Shown piece by piece: positions 1-5,514 of a stretch of DNA of 13,805 nt (within the stretch, counting starts at the first letter, position 1; each line of letters opens with the position of its first letter). The stretch comes from DAOTTW01 sp034437615. Its GTDB lineage: Bacteria; Chloroflexota; Anaerolineae; Aggregatilineales; Phototrophicaceae. The notes under the pieces were generated by a model. That model had not been told where the DNA came from. It searched no databases and saw only the letters and a list, made by a program, of their open reading frames with translations. A program made the translations under genes and the position numbers. The DNA is taken from positions 1 to 13,805 of the forward strand of contig DAOTTW010000447.1 of NCBI GenBank assembly GCA_034437615.1, in the 5' to 3' direction.

Positions 1-138
1 CGCCCCGGACGCCAAGAATGGCGTCCCTACGGTCCAAAACGGCTGTGTAGGGACGCGGCTTGCTGCGTCCGCCACGCAGGAACAACGAAAAACCAAATAC
101 CTACCCCTGAAAAGATTGAGGGGGTGAGGGTTGAGTAG
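1..138. repeat. Composite palindromic repeat, copy A
   Basis: The core at 6-71 begins CGGACGC and ends GCGTCCG. It contains three nested inverted repeats. The left hairpin is GGACGCC (7-13) with GGCGTCC (20-26). The central pair is GCGTCCCTAC (21-30) with GTAGGGACGC (47-56). The right hairpin is GGACGC (51-56) with GCGTCC (65-70). A tail at about 93-138 carries CTACCCCTGAAAAG and a purine-rich GGGGTGAGGG stretch ending in GAGTAG, 18 nt short of the stop codon of the next minus-strand gene. The first 57 bases match copy B (2351-2407) with one mismatch, and the tail is also shared. It resembles REP/BIME-type elements. No transposase is encoded nearby. Confidence 0.85.
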
Positions 139-156
139 TTACCATTTTGACCTGTG

Positions 157-702
157 TTAAGTATCGGCCAGCGCTCGCTGCACCTGCGCCAGCCAATCCT
201 CGGCGCGTGGCGCAACGCCTGTCAGATGCGAGAGGGCACGCCGCGCAAACACCGCATCCACGTCGTTTGCGCCTGCGTCCTGCCGGATGACGGTCAGCAG
301 ATGGCCCGCGTGATGGGCGTCCCCTAGCATGGCCAGCAGCGCCGCACCCGCAGAAATGCGCAATTCGGCGTTGCTCTTGACGTTATGCAATTGCAGAAAT
401 TCGGCTGTCGTCTGCCAGCCCTGTACGTTGGGCGTCGCCAGCGCTTGCGCGAAATTCAGATCGAAGCGTTCTTGTAGCTCTCGCACGCTCTCATCCACGA
501 TAGTACGCATCGCCTGTACTAGTTCGGCCTGTTTGGGCACGGGCTGCTTCTCGGCGGCTTGGCGGGCGCTGCGCTGCATATCCGCGTGCGACAGTTCGAT
601 CTGCTGCGCCTCTAGCAAACGCTTAAATTGCCTCAATAGCTCAAAAATCAGGTCGTTGATGGGCGCTTTTTGCAGTTCAGCGGCAGGGTTCTTGATGGGC
701 AT
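157..702 (-). CDS. Hypothetical protein, helix-rich
   Basis: This encodes a 181-residue protein that I do not recognise. It starts MPIKNPAAEL and looks almost entirely alpha-helical, with charged heptad-like stretches (residues ~17-85) followed by an Ala/Leu-rich C-terminal half (~105-180) that could form HEAT-like helical hairpins. It has no signal peptide or membrane segment and no visible catalytic motif, so it is probably cytosolic. The ATG at 700-702 is preceded by GAGG four bases upstream, which supports this start. The gene is divergent from the DUF427 gene and ends just before the composite repeat. The overlapping plus-strand reading frame (329-787) is rich in Cys and Ser and looks like an antisense shadow. 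Confidence 0.75.
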   Translation of the reverse strand: MPIKNPAAELQKAPINDLIFELLRQFKRLLEAQQIELSHADMQRSARQAAEKQPVPKQAELVQAMRTIVDESVRELQERFDLNFAQALATPNVQGWQTTAEFLQLHNVKSNAELRISAGAALLAMLGDAHHAGHLLTVIRQDAGANDVDAVFARRALSHLTGVAPRAEDWLAQVQRALADT

Positions 703-754
703 AGAGCCTCATTCATGTAAGTTTCAGGTAAGGGCCTGGGCGATAACTGCATCT

Positions 755-782
755 ATGATAATGATTGTAGACCGCGAAACAA
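755..782 (-). promoter_or_regulatory. Putative promoter of the 157-702 gene
   Basis: Reading the minus strand, TTGTTT (782-777) is followed after 16 bases by TATCAT (760-755). This places transcription start near 748 and leaves a 5' leader of about 46 nt. The match to the -35 consensus is only moderate. It overlaps the left arm of an ATGATAAT / ATTATCAT inverted repeat (755-762 and 790-797) located between the two divergent genes. Confidence 0.35.
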
Positions 783-795
783 TATGAGGATTATC

Positions 796-1083
796 ATGGC
801 ACGAGCAATCTATAACGGTGTTGTACTGGCAGAAGCCGATAGCTTTGAAGTGGTCGAAGGTAACATCTACTTCCCGCCTGATAGCGTCAAGCAGGAATAT
901 TTCAGCGCCTCGAACCACGCCACAAACTGCCCCTGGAAGGGCCAGGCAGCCTACTACAACCTCAGCGTGAACGGCGACGACCTGAAGAACGCCGCCTGGT
1001 ATTACCCGGAACCGAAGCAGGCCGCCGAGAACATCCGCGACCACGTGGCCTTTTACCCCGGCAAGGTGCAGGTCGAGCGCTAG
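796..1083 (+). CDS. DUF427 domain-containing protein
   Basis: This is a 95-residue single-domain protein of the DUF427 (NTP_transf_9-labelled) family, whose biochemical role is not established. Family hallmarks are visible: the N-terminal 'ARAIYNGVVLAEAD' strand pair, 'CPWKGQAAYYNL' in the middle, then 'AAWYYPEPKQAAENIRDHVAFYP' and a short V-Q-V end. Its length is normal for the stand-alone form. An in-frame ATG exists at 784, but GAGGA (786-790) sits five bases before the ATG at 796, so I take 796 as the start. The gene converges on the aminotransferase, and the two stop codons share the palindrome CTAG at 1080-1083. Confidence 0.9.
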   Translation: MARAIYNGVVLAEADSFEVVEGNIYFPPDSVKQEYFSASNHATNCPWKGQAAYYNLSVNGDDLKNAAWYYPEPKQAAENIRDHVAFYPGKVQVER

Positions 1084-2216
1084 AGCAGGTCTTGCAGGGC
1101 ATTCAGCAGCGCGTCGGCATCCGCCTGGCTGTTATAGCCCTGGAATGACACCCGCAGATGTGCCTGCCCGTTGTGATGCGTAGCGGGCACCTCGATCTTG
1201 TAATCCTGATAGAGCCGTTCCTGTAGCGCCTTGCCGTCGGTGCCTGCTGGCAGCGGCAGCGCGACCATCTGGCCGAACCACTGGGGCGCATCGTCGGACA
1301 GTGGCGCTAATCCGGTTAGAGCGCTGATGCGTGCGCGGGTCTCGCTGGCTAACTGGTGGCAACGCGCCCGCACGCTACCCCAATCATGCGCTTGCAGAAA
1401 ATCAATCGCATCCGGCACGGCCAGCATCGCCGCTGCATCGCGTGTGCCCTGCCAGTGGTGCCGCCGCGTGAACGCCTCAGCATCCCAGCCCCAGCCCACC
1501 ACCAGCGGCACCACCTGATCTTGATAGTCTGGCCGCACGGTCACAAACGCAGAGCCTTTGGGCGCACACAGCCACTTATGGCAATTGCCGCTGTAGACAT
1601 CCGCGCCAAGCGCCTGCAAATCCAGGTCCATCTGACCGGGTGCATGGGCACCATCCACAATCGTCATGATCCCGGCTTCACGGGCACGCTGGCAAATCTG
1701 CTGTAAGGGCATAATCAGCGCGGTAGCCGATGTGATGTGGCTGAGGAAGATAACCCGTGTTTTGGGCGTCACACCTTGCCAGAGCGCGTCTACGATCGCA
1801 TTAGCGTCGGTGAAGGGCAGTGGCAACGTCTGCTGCACGTATTTTGCGCCACTACGCCGGCAGACATACGCCCACAGGTTATTGAGCGCCCCATATTCAT
1901 GATCCGTCGTCAGGATTTCGTCATCGGGCTGCAAATCCAGTGAGCGCACCACTGCATTCAGGCCCGCCGTCGCATTCTGCACGAGGAACAGGTCAGCTAG
2001 CGGCGCATTCACGTAGGCTGCAAGGCGTGCACGGGCCTGGTCGAGCGCAGCATCGTAGTGGCGCATGAAAAACGCGACGGGCTGGCGTTCGAGTTGCAAT
2101 TGCCACTGTTGATAGGCGGCGAATACAGGCTTTGGCGTCGCACCGAACGAGCCATGATTCAAAAACACATAGTCAGCGTCCAGCATGAACTGGTCGCGCA
2201 GGTTGGTCATAGACAT
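1080..2216 (-). CDS. Class V aminotransferase, isopenicillin-N-epimerase-like
   Basis: This is a PLP-dependent fold-type I enzyme of about 378 residues, of the aminotransferase class V / cysteine desulfurase-like superfamily. It is closest in motif pattern to proteins annotated as isopenicillin N epimerases. Visible landmarks are 'FLNHGSFG' near residue 19, 'NATAGLNAVV' near 82, 'DGAHAPGQMDLD' near 189 (the PLP-ring aspartate), and 'GNCHKWL' near 211, whose lysine should form the Schiff base. The substrate cannot be read from sequence; such proteins act as aminotransferases, epimerases or desulfurases. No beta-lactam genes are nearby, so the epimerase name should not be taken literally. Start options are GTG 2219, ATG 2216 and ATG 2210, none with a clear Shine-Dalgarno; I chose 2216. 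Confidence 0.88.
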   Translation of the reverse strand: MSMTNLRDQFMLDADYVFLNHGSFGATPKPVFAAYQQWQLQLERQPVAFFMRHYDAALDQARARLAAYVNAPLADLFLVQNATAGLNAVVRSLDLQPDDEILTTDHEYGALNNLWAYVCRRSGAKYVQQTLPLPFTDANAIVDALWQGVTPKTRVIFLSHITSATALIMPLQQICQRAREAGIMTIVDGAHAPGQMDLDLQALGADVYSGNCHKWLCAPKGSAFVTVRPDYQDQVVPLVVGWGWDAEAFTRRHHWQGTRDAAAMLAVPDAIDFLQAHDWGSVRARCHQLASETRARISALTGLAPLSDDAPQWFGQMVALPLPAGTDGKALQERLYQDYKIEVPATHHNGQAHLRVSFQGYNSQADADALLNALQDLL

Positions 2217-2257
2217 CACAGATACCGTTCACAAGCGCCGCCTCGGACAGGTCAGTG

Positions 2258-2273
2258 CCCTGTCCCTACAGGG
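2258..2273. repeat. Short perfect hairpin containing the GTCCCTAC motif
   Basis: CCCTGT, a CCCT loop and ACAGGG form a perfect 6-bp stem. It carries GTCCCTAC, the same octamer found in the palindromic repeat family, and lies upstream of the aminotransferase start. It is probably a decayed or variant member of the repeat island. Confidence 0.5.
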
Positions 2274-2295
2274 GCGCAATCATTCACAACAGGTC

Positions 2296-2326
2296 TGTAG
2301 GGACGCGCCACTGGTGCGTCCGCCAC
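2296..2326. repeat. Half copy (D) of the palindromic repeat
   Basis: This 31-bp segment contains GTAGGGAC, the right hairpin GGACGC/GCGTCC and GCCAC. It is identical to 2396-2426, exactly 100 bp downstream in copy B. Only the right half of the element is present. It is followed by a perfect GGCGGC-TTGC-GCCGCC hairpin at 2339-2354, which leads into copy B. Confidence 0.8.
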
Positions 2327-2350
2327 ACTGTATTTTATGGCGGCTTGCGC

Positions 2351-2490
2351 CGCCCCCGACGCCAAGAATGGCGTCCCTACGGTCCAAAACGGCTGTGTAG
2401 GGACGCGCCACTGGTGCGTCCGCCACCGAAGACGACGACAAATCTAAAATACCTACCCCTGAAAAGGGGTTTGGGGTGAGGGCTGAGTAG
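2351..2490. repeat. Composite palindromic repeat, copy B, with tail
   Basis: The first 57 bases match copy A at 56 positions. The right hairpin differs in its loop (GCCACTGGT, 2407-2415). A tail ending in GAGTAG follows, as in copy A. The whole unit sits between the bioY stop (2499) and the aminotransferase start. Its outer left arm has mutated from CGGACGC to CCGACGC. Confidence 0.85.
2455..2470 (-). terminator. Possible bioY terminator within the repeat tail
   Basis: On the minus strand, ACCCCT, a TTTC loop and AGGGGT form a perfect 6-bp stem that begins 29 nt after the bioY stop. It is followed by AGGTATTTT, which is only a weak T-tract. The tail of copy A has a related but imperfect version. 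It could be an inefficient intrinsic terminator or simply part of the repeat. Confidence 0.35.
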
Positions 2491-2498
2491 CCGAAATA

Positions 2499-3059
2499 CT
2501 ATTTGCTCGGCAACATCCAGCTACGCGCCGTTTCCACCAAGCCCGCCGCGATGAACGCCTTCAGCAAATCCAGCGCGATGAAGGGCTGCACGCCCACCTG
2601 ATACGCTGTGCGCAGGTCCATGCCTGTCCACAGCAGCAGGTGGCTGGCCCCAAACAGGTAAATAACCAGGATACCCGCCACACCCGCCAGCCAGCGCTGC
2701 CAGAAGCGCTGACCAGCGCGCTCCACCAGCCAACCAGCGACAAACGCGCCGACCACGAAGCCGATCAGGAAGCCGCCCGTCGGCCCGAACAGCGCAGCCG
2801 CACCGATGCCCCGTGTATCAACCGGCGCATTGGCCGCAATCAGCAGAATATAGGCCAGTTGGCTGCCAGCGCCATCACGCGCACCCAGCACCATACCGCT
2901 CAGCAGCACGACCAGCACCTGCATCGTAAACGGCACTTCCGGGTTGCCTGTCTCAATGCTGATCTTGGCTGAGATGACCGTCAAAATCGTAAAGAGGGCG
3001 ATGCCTGCCAAACGCACGAAATCACTCTTTGCGCGGGTCTGTGGTAATGTACGTAGCAT
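2499..3059 (-). CDS. bioY: Biotin transporter BioY
   Basis: This encodes the substrate-binding membrane component (S component) of a biotin ECF transporter, about 186 residues and some six hydrophobic segments. Family motifs are 'VPFTMQ' near residue 42 and 'GPTGGFLIGF' near residue 92, with a positively charged N-terminus. The open frame extends upstream to a TTG at 3092 and an ATG at 3068. I chose the ATG at 3059 because AAAGGA lies eight bases before it, whereas the ATG at 3068 has that purine run directly against it. No EcfA/EcfT energising subunits and no biotin biosynthesis genes are in the window, so it either uses shared ECF components encoded elsewhere or works alone, as some BioY proteins do. 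I saw no convincing BirA-type operator upstream. Confidence 0.93.
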   Translation of the reverse strand: MLRTLPQTRAKSDFVRLAGIALFTILTVISAKISIETGNPEVPFTMQVLVVLLSGMVLGARDGAGSQLAYILLIAANAPVDTRGIGAAALFGPTGGFLIGFVVGAFVAGWLVERAGQRFWQRWLAGVAGILVIYLFGASHLLLWTGMDLRTAYQVGVQPFIALDLLKAFIAAGLVETARSWMLPSK

Positions 3060-3104
3060 GTCTCTCATCCTTTGCCAGTGATTGATATACAACGATTAAA
3101 ATTT

Positions 3105-3189
3105 AACCACGAAACCACCGATTCGCAACAATCTATACGTAGGCAGGCCCTTCCGGGTGTCCGGCGGATGCGCAGAAGCGCGTCCCTAC
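3105..3189. repeat. Decayed repeat region: AACCACGAA motif and left-half element E
   Basis: AACCACGAA (3105-3113) is followed by a partial palindromic unit. In it CGGATGCG (3165-3172) faces GCGCGTCCCTAC (3178-3189), the left hairpin and central arm of the repeat family. A scrambled GTAGGCAGGC piece lies at 3139-3148. The same association, AACCACGAA beside a GTCCCTAC element, recurs at 6355-6440. The stretch fills the gap between bioY and the small unknown gene. No coding signal is seen in it. Confidence 0.6.
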
Positions 3190-3216
3190 AAATGTGGCTT
3201 GTGGCTTCATATCGCA

Positions 3217-3495
3217 TCACAAGCGGTTATCGGCGGTTGGCTCTACGATGATTTCGACCAACTCGTACTCTGCCTTGAAGCCCTTCACGGCCTGATTTTC
3301 GACCAGCGTCACCTGCACGCCGTATGTGGGTAGGACGTAGCGCGTCATCCAGCGGCCCACTTCCTGAATATTGCGATAGTAGGCCAGCTTAATCTTGCGA
3401 TCTACGCCACGTAGGATACCCTTAATGCGGTTGAAGCGCTTATCCTTGATGCGATCCAGCAGGGCGTCGCGTTCGGCTTTATTCATAAACGCCAT
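3217..3495 (-). CDS. Small hypothetical protein
   Basis: This encodes 92 residues that I cannot assign to a family. It starts MAFMNKAERD, has a basic helical first half (many Lys/Arg, 'RFNRIKGILRGVDRKIKLAYYRN'-like from ~18 to 40), then 'EVGRWMTRYVLPTYGV' and a beta-like acidic end. It has no membrane segment, Cys pair or catalytic motif. The basic N-terminal half would suit nucleic-acid or ribosome contact, but that is only a guess. An upstream in-frame ATG lies at 3525, but GGGAG nine bases before the ATG at 3495 supports the shorter form. It is divergent from xseA with about 85 bp between the starts. Confidence 0.75.
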   Translation of the reverse strand: MAFMNKAERDALLDRIKDKRFNRIKGILRGVDRKIKLAYYRNIQEVGRWMTRYVLPTYGVQVTLVENQAVKGFKAEYELVEIIVEPTADNRL

Positions 3496-3580
3496 AATGT
3501 GATGCTCCCATGATAACATCATCAAAATACAGGATAATTGTAGTTCGCAACCCGAAGAATACCATAGCTGACTGTGATGA

Positions 3581-4813
3581 ATGACTTATCTTATGGCAAA
3601 TGACCCTCAGAGCAACCTGTATTCCGTCGCAGGCGTGAACGCCTACATCCATAGCCTACTGCGCGGTGAACCCGTGCTACAGGACATCTGGATACAGGGC
3701 GAAGTCTCCAACCTGCATCGGGCGAAATCCGGCCATTGGTACTTTACGATTAAAGACAACGACGCGCAGCTACGCTGTGTGATGTTCAAAATGGAAGCCG
3801 GACGCCAGCGCATCCAGCCCGATGAGGGCGACCTGATTAACGTGCATGGGCGCGTCGGCGTCTATGAAGCGCGGGGTGAATATCAGCTTTACGCTGACCG
3901 CATCGAATCCGCTGGTTCGGTTGGTGACCTGTATCAGCAGTTTGCAGCGCTCAAAGCCCAGCTAGAGGCCGAAGGGCTGTTCGACCCCGCCATCAAGCAG
4001 CCGATCCCGGCCTTTGCCTTGCGTGTGGGTGTCGTCACGTCGCCGGATGCCGCCGCGTTTCAGGATATTCTGCACGTGCTGACGCGCCGAATGCCGCTGC
4101 TAGAGGTGACGCTCAGCCCGACGCTCGTGCAGGGCAAGACCGCCGCCCCGCAGATTGTACGTGCTATCGAGCGCCTGAATACAGTTGCCGCTGTCGATGT
4201 GCTGCTGCTCTGCCGGGGTGGTGGCAGCATCGAGGACCTGTGGTGCTTCAATGATGAGCGTGTCGCCCGTGCGATTGTCGCCAGCAAGATACCTGTAATT
4301 AGCGGCGTCGGCCACGAAACCGACTTCACCATTGCCGATTTTGTGGCCGATATGCGTGCCCCCACGCCATCCGCCGCCGCCGAAATCGTGACGCGCATCA
4401 CTATTGACGACCTGCAAGCACAACTCGCCGCAGCCAACCGCCAGATGCGCGACATCATGCAGCACAGGCTTAATCAAGGGCAAAACGCGCTGGATGTCGC
4501 CGCCCGCAATCTGCAATACGTCTCGCCGGAGCAGCGCATTCAGGACGCTCGCCAACGTGTTGATGAATGGCATGAGCGCGTCAGCACAGCACAGCAACGC
4601 AGATTGGCGCTATTACGTGAGCGCCTGCAAGCCCGTGCAGCCGCGTTGAATGCTGCTAGCCCGGATGCCATCCTGAAGCGCGGCTATGCCATTGTGCGCC
4701 GCCAGGACGATGACCGCATGATTACAGCAGCAGACGTGCTACAAGCAGGCGATGCCGTGCGCATTCGTTTCGCGGATGGTGAACAGGCCGCCCGCATCGA
4801 AAGACAAGAATAA
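3581..4813 (+). CDS. xseA: Exodeoxyribonuclease VII large subunit
   Basis: This is the catalytic subunit of exonuclease VII, which degrades single-stranded DNA from both ends during repair and recombination. It has 410 residues, in the range expected for the family. An OB-fold occupies about residues 13-109 ('YSVAGVNAYIHSLL', 'IQGEVSNLHRAKSGHWYF', 'RCVMFK'). The nuclease core follows, with 'VGVVTSPDAAAFQDI' (~149), 'CRGGGSIEDLW' (~211), 'GVGHETDFTIAD' (~242) and 'ADMRAPTPSAAAE' (~256). A long coiled coil and a final 'AILKRGYAIVRR' region end the protein. Starts at 3581 and 3593 are both possible; neither has a good Shine-Dalgarno. The last codons and stop lie in a 13-bp tandem duplication (4800-4825). 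xseB follows on the same strand after 83 bp. Confidence 0.97.
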   Translation: MTYLMANDPQSNLYSVAGVNAYIHSLLRGEPVLQDIWIQGEVSNLHRAKSGHWYFTIKDNDAQLRCVMFKMEAGRQRIQPDEGDLINVHGRVGVYEARGEYQLYADRIESAGSVGDLYQQFAALKAQLEAEGLFDPAIKQPIPAFALRVGVVTSPDAAAFQDILHVLTRRMPLLEVTLSPTLVQGKTAAPQIVRAIERLNTVAAVDVLLLCRGGGSIEDLWCFNDERVARAIVASKIPVISGVGHETDFTIADFVADMRAPTPSAAAEIVTRITIDDLQAQLAAANRQMRDIMQHRLNQGQNALDVAARNLQYVSPEQRIQDARQRVDEWHERVSTAQQRRLALLRERLQARAAALNAASPDAILKRGYAIVRRQDDDRMITAADVLQAGDAVRIRFADGEQAARIERQE

Positions 4814-4825
4814 AAGACAAGAATA
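4800..4825. repeat. Perfect 13-bp tandem duplication over the xseA stop
   Basis: AAAGACAAGAATA occurs twice back to back (4800-4812 and 4813-4825). The xseA stop codon TAA (4811-4813) spans the junction. The second copy runs directly into GCGTCCCTAC. Confidence 0.9.
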
Positions 4826-4835
4826 GCGTCCCTAC
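4813..4835. repeat. Left-half fragment (F) of the palindromic repeat
   Basis: CAAGAATAGCGTCCCTAC (4818-4835) matches CCAAGAATGGCGTCCCTAC of copies A and B apart from the GG-to-AG change before CGTCC and loss of the outer arm. It lies in the xseA-xseB gap and has no partner right half. Confidence 0.6.
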
Positions 4836-4896
4836 ACACATCATCTGAAGCCGTAATAATGTATTATGAACACAAACAAAAAGGCAAAAGCAACGC

Positions 4897-5100
4897 ATGA
4901 CCGACGACATCAACACCATGAGCTTTGAAGCAGCCTATAGTGCGCTGGAAGAGACCGTCACGCGCCTTGAATCCGGTGAATTGGCGCTAGAAGAATCCGT
5001 TGATCTGTTTGAGCGTGGGCGGCGGCTATCTGCGCACTGTCAGCACTTGCTCGATCAGGCCGAATTGCGCGTGCGCCGCATTGACGAGGCCGATGCTTAG
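4897..5100 (+). CDS. xseB: Exodeoxyribonuclease VII small subunit
   Basis: This is the small helical subunit that binds XseA in multiple copies to form exonuclease VII. It has 67 residues, slightly shorter than many homologues. The diagnostic pattern 'SFEAAYSALEETVTRLESGELALEESVDLFERGRRL' spans residues 8-43, followed by the 'CQHLLDQAELRV' helix. An AAGG (4881-4884) stands 12 bases before the ATG at 4897, rather far, and the in-frame ATG at 4918 has none, so I keep 4897. It probably shares the xseA transcript, although the 83-bp gap holding repeat fragments is unusually long for this pair. Confidence 0.95.
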   Translation: MTDDINTMSFEAAYSALEETVTRLESGELALEESVDLFERGRRLSAHCQHLLDQAELRVRRIDEADA

Positions 5101-5140
5101 GCCGATGGTCATGCAGGCTGTAATTTTTATTACATTTTGA

Positions 5141-5170
5141 TTGACTAAATTTTGCATATCCGCGTATGAT
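5141..5170 (+). promoter_or_regulatory. Sigma-70-type promoter for the Nif11-type peptide gene
   Basis: TTGACT (5141-5146) and TATGAT (5165-5170) are separated by 18 bases, a close match to the consensus. Transcription would start near 5177, giving a leader of roughly 30 nt. The surrounding 5115-5180 is clearly AT-richer than the neighbouring genes. A GATGAGG (5189-5195) Shine-Dalgarno precedes the peptide ATG. Confidence 0.7.
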
Positions 5171-5205
5171 AAGTGCATCGTTAAATGAGATGAGGCATAT
5201 GCAAA

Positions 5206-5514
5206 ATGTCTGTCGAAAACGCCAAGACCTTTTTAAACAAGCTGGACCACGATAGCAACCTGCTGCAAAGCGTAGCGCAGATGTCGCTGGTGGATGTCAT
5301 CGGCCACGCCAACGACAATGGCTACGATTTCACACTGGAAGCGCTTAGCGAAGCGCTAGACGAGCAATACGGCGAGATGGACGAAGCGGAACTTAACAGC
5401 GTCGCTGGCGGTTTTAATCCACAGCCGGAGCCACCTGCTCAATTGGGCAAAATAAACCCGATTGTGCGCCCACCGATGCTAAAAATCCGTTGGTTCAACG
5501 CCCTCAATCCTTAA
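5206..5514 (+). CDS. Nif11-type RiPP precursor peptide (orphan)
   Basis: This 102-residue precursor has two parts. Residues 1-69 are an acidic Nif11-like leader: 'MSVENAKTFLNKLDHDSNL' at the start, 'GYDFTLEALSEAL' in the middle, and 'ELNSVAGG' ending in a Gly-Gly site typical of C39-peptidase export. Residues 70-102 form a 33-residue core beginning FNPQPEPP and containing 8 Pro, 4 Asn, 2 Lys, 2 Arg and 1 Trp, with no Cys, Ser, Thr or Tyr. In this family the leader recruits modifying enzymes and the core is cut off and exported. No modification enzyme, peptidase or transporter gene is within the window. The start has GATGAGG ten bases upstream and its own promoter. The 3' end overlaps the convergent SDR gene by 11 bp. 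A non-RiPP Nif11-domain role remains possible. Confidence 0.85.
   Translation: MSVENAKTFLNKLDHDSNLLQSVAQMSLVDVIGHANDNGYDFTLEALSEALDEQYGEMDEAELNSVAGGFNPQPEPPAQLGKINPIVRPPMLKIRWFNALNP

Noticed and set aside
329..787. Plus-strand 152-residue frame opposite the 157-702 gene
   Set aside because: Cys/Ser-rich composition typical of an antisense shadow, no ribosome binding site, and it extends over the promoter region of the real gene.
1080..2216. Aminotransferase as evidence for beta-lactam synthesis
   Set aside because: The isopenicillin-N-epimerase label is commonly applied to generic class V enzymes, and no ACV synthetase or isopenicillin N synthase is nearby.
4800..4825. 13-bp direct repeat as an insertion target-site duplication
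   Set aside because: The two copies are adjacent with nothing between them, so they cannot flank an inserted element; a tandem duplication is the simpler reading.
5088..5107. GGCCGATG direct repeat at the end of xseB
   Set aside because: Only 8 bp, part of codons at the gene end, and without hairpin potential or a T-tract; likely chance.
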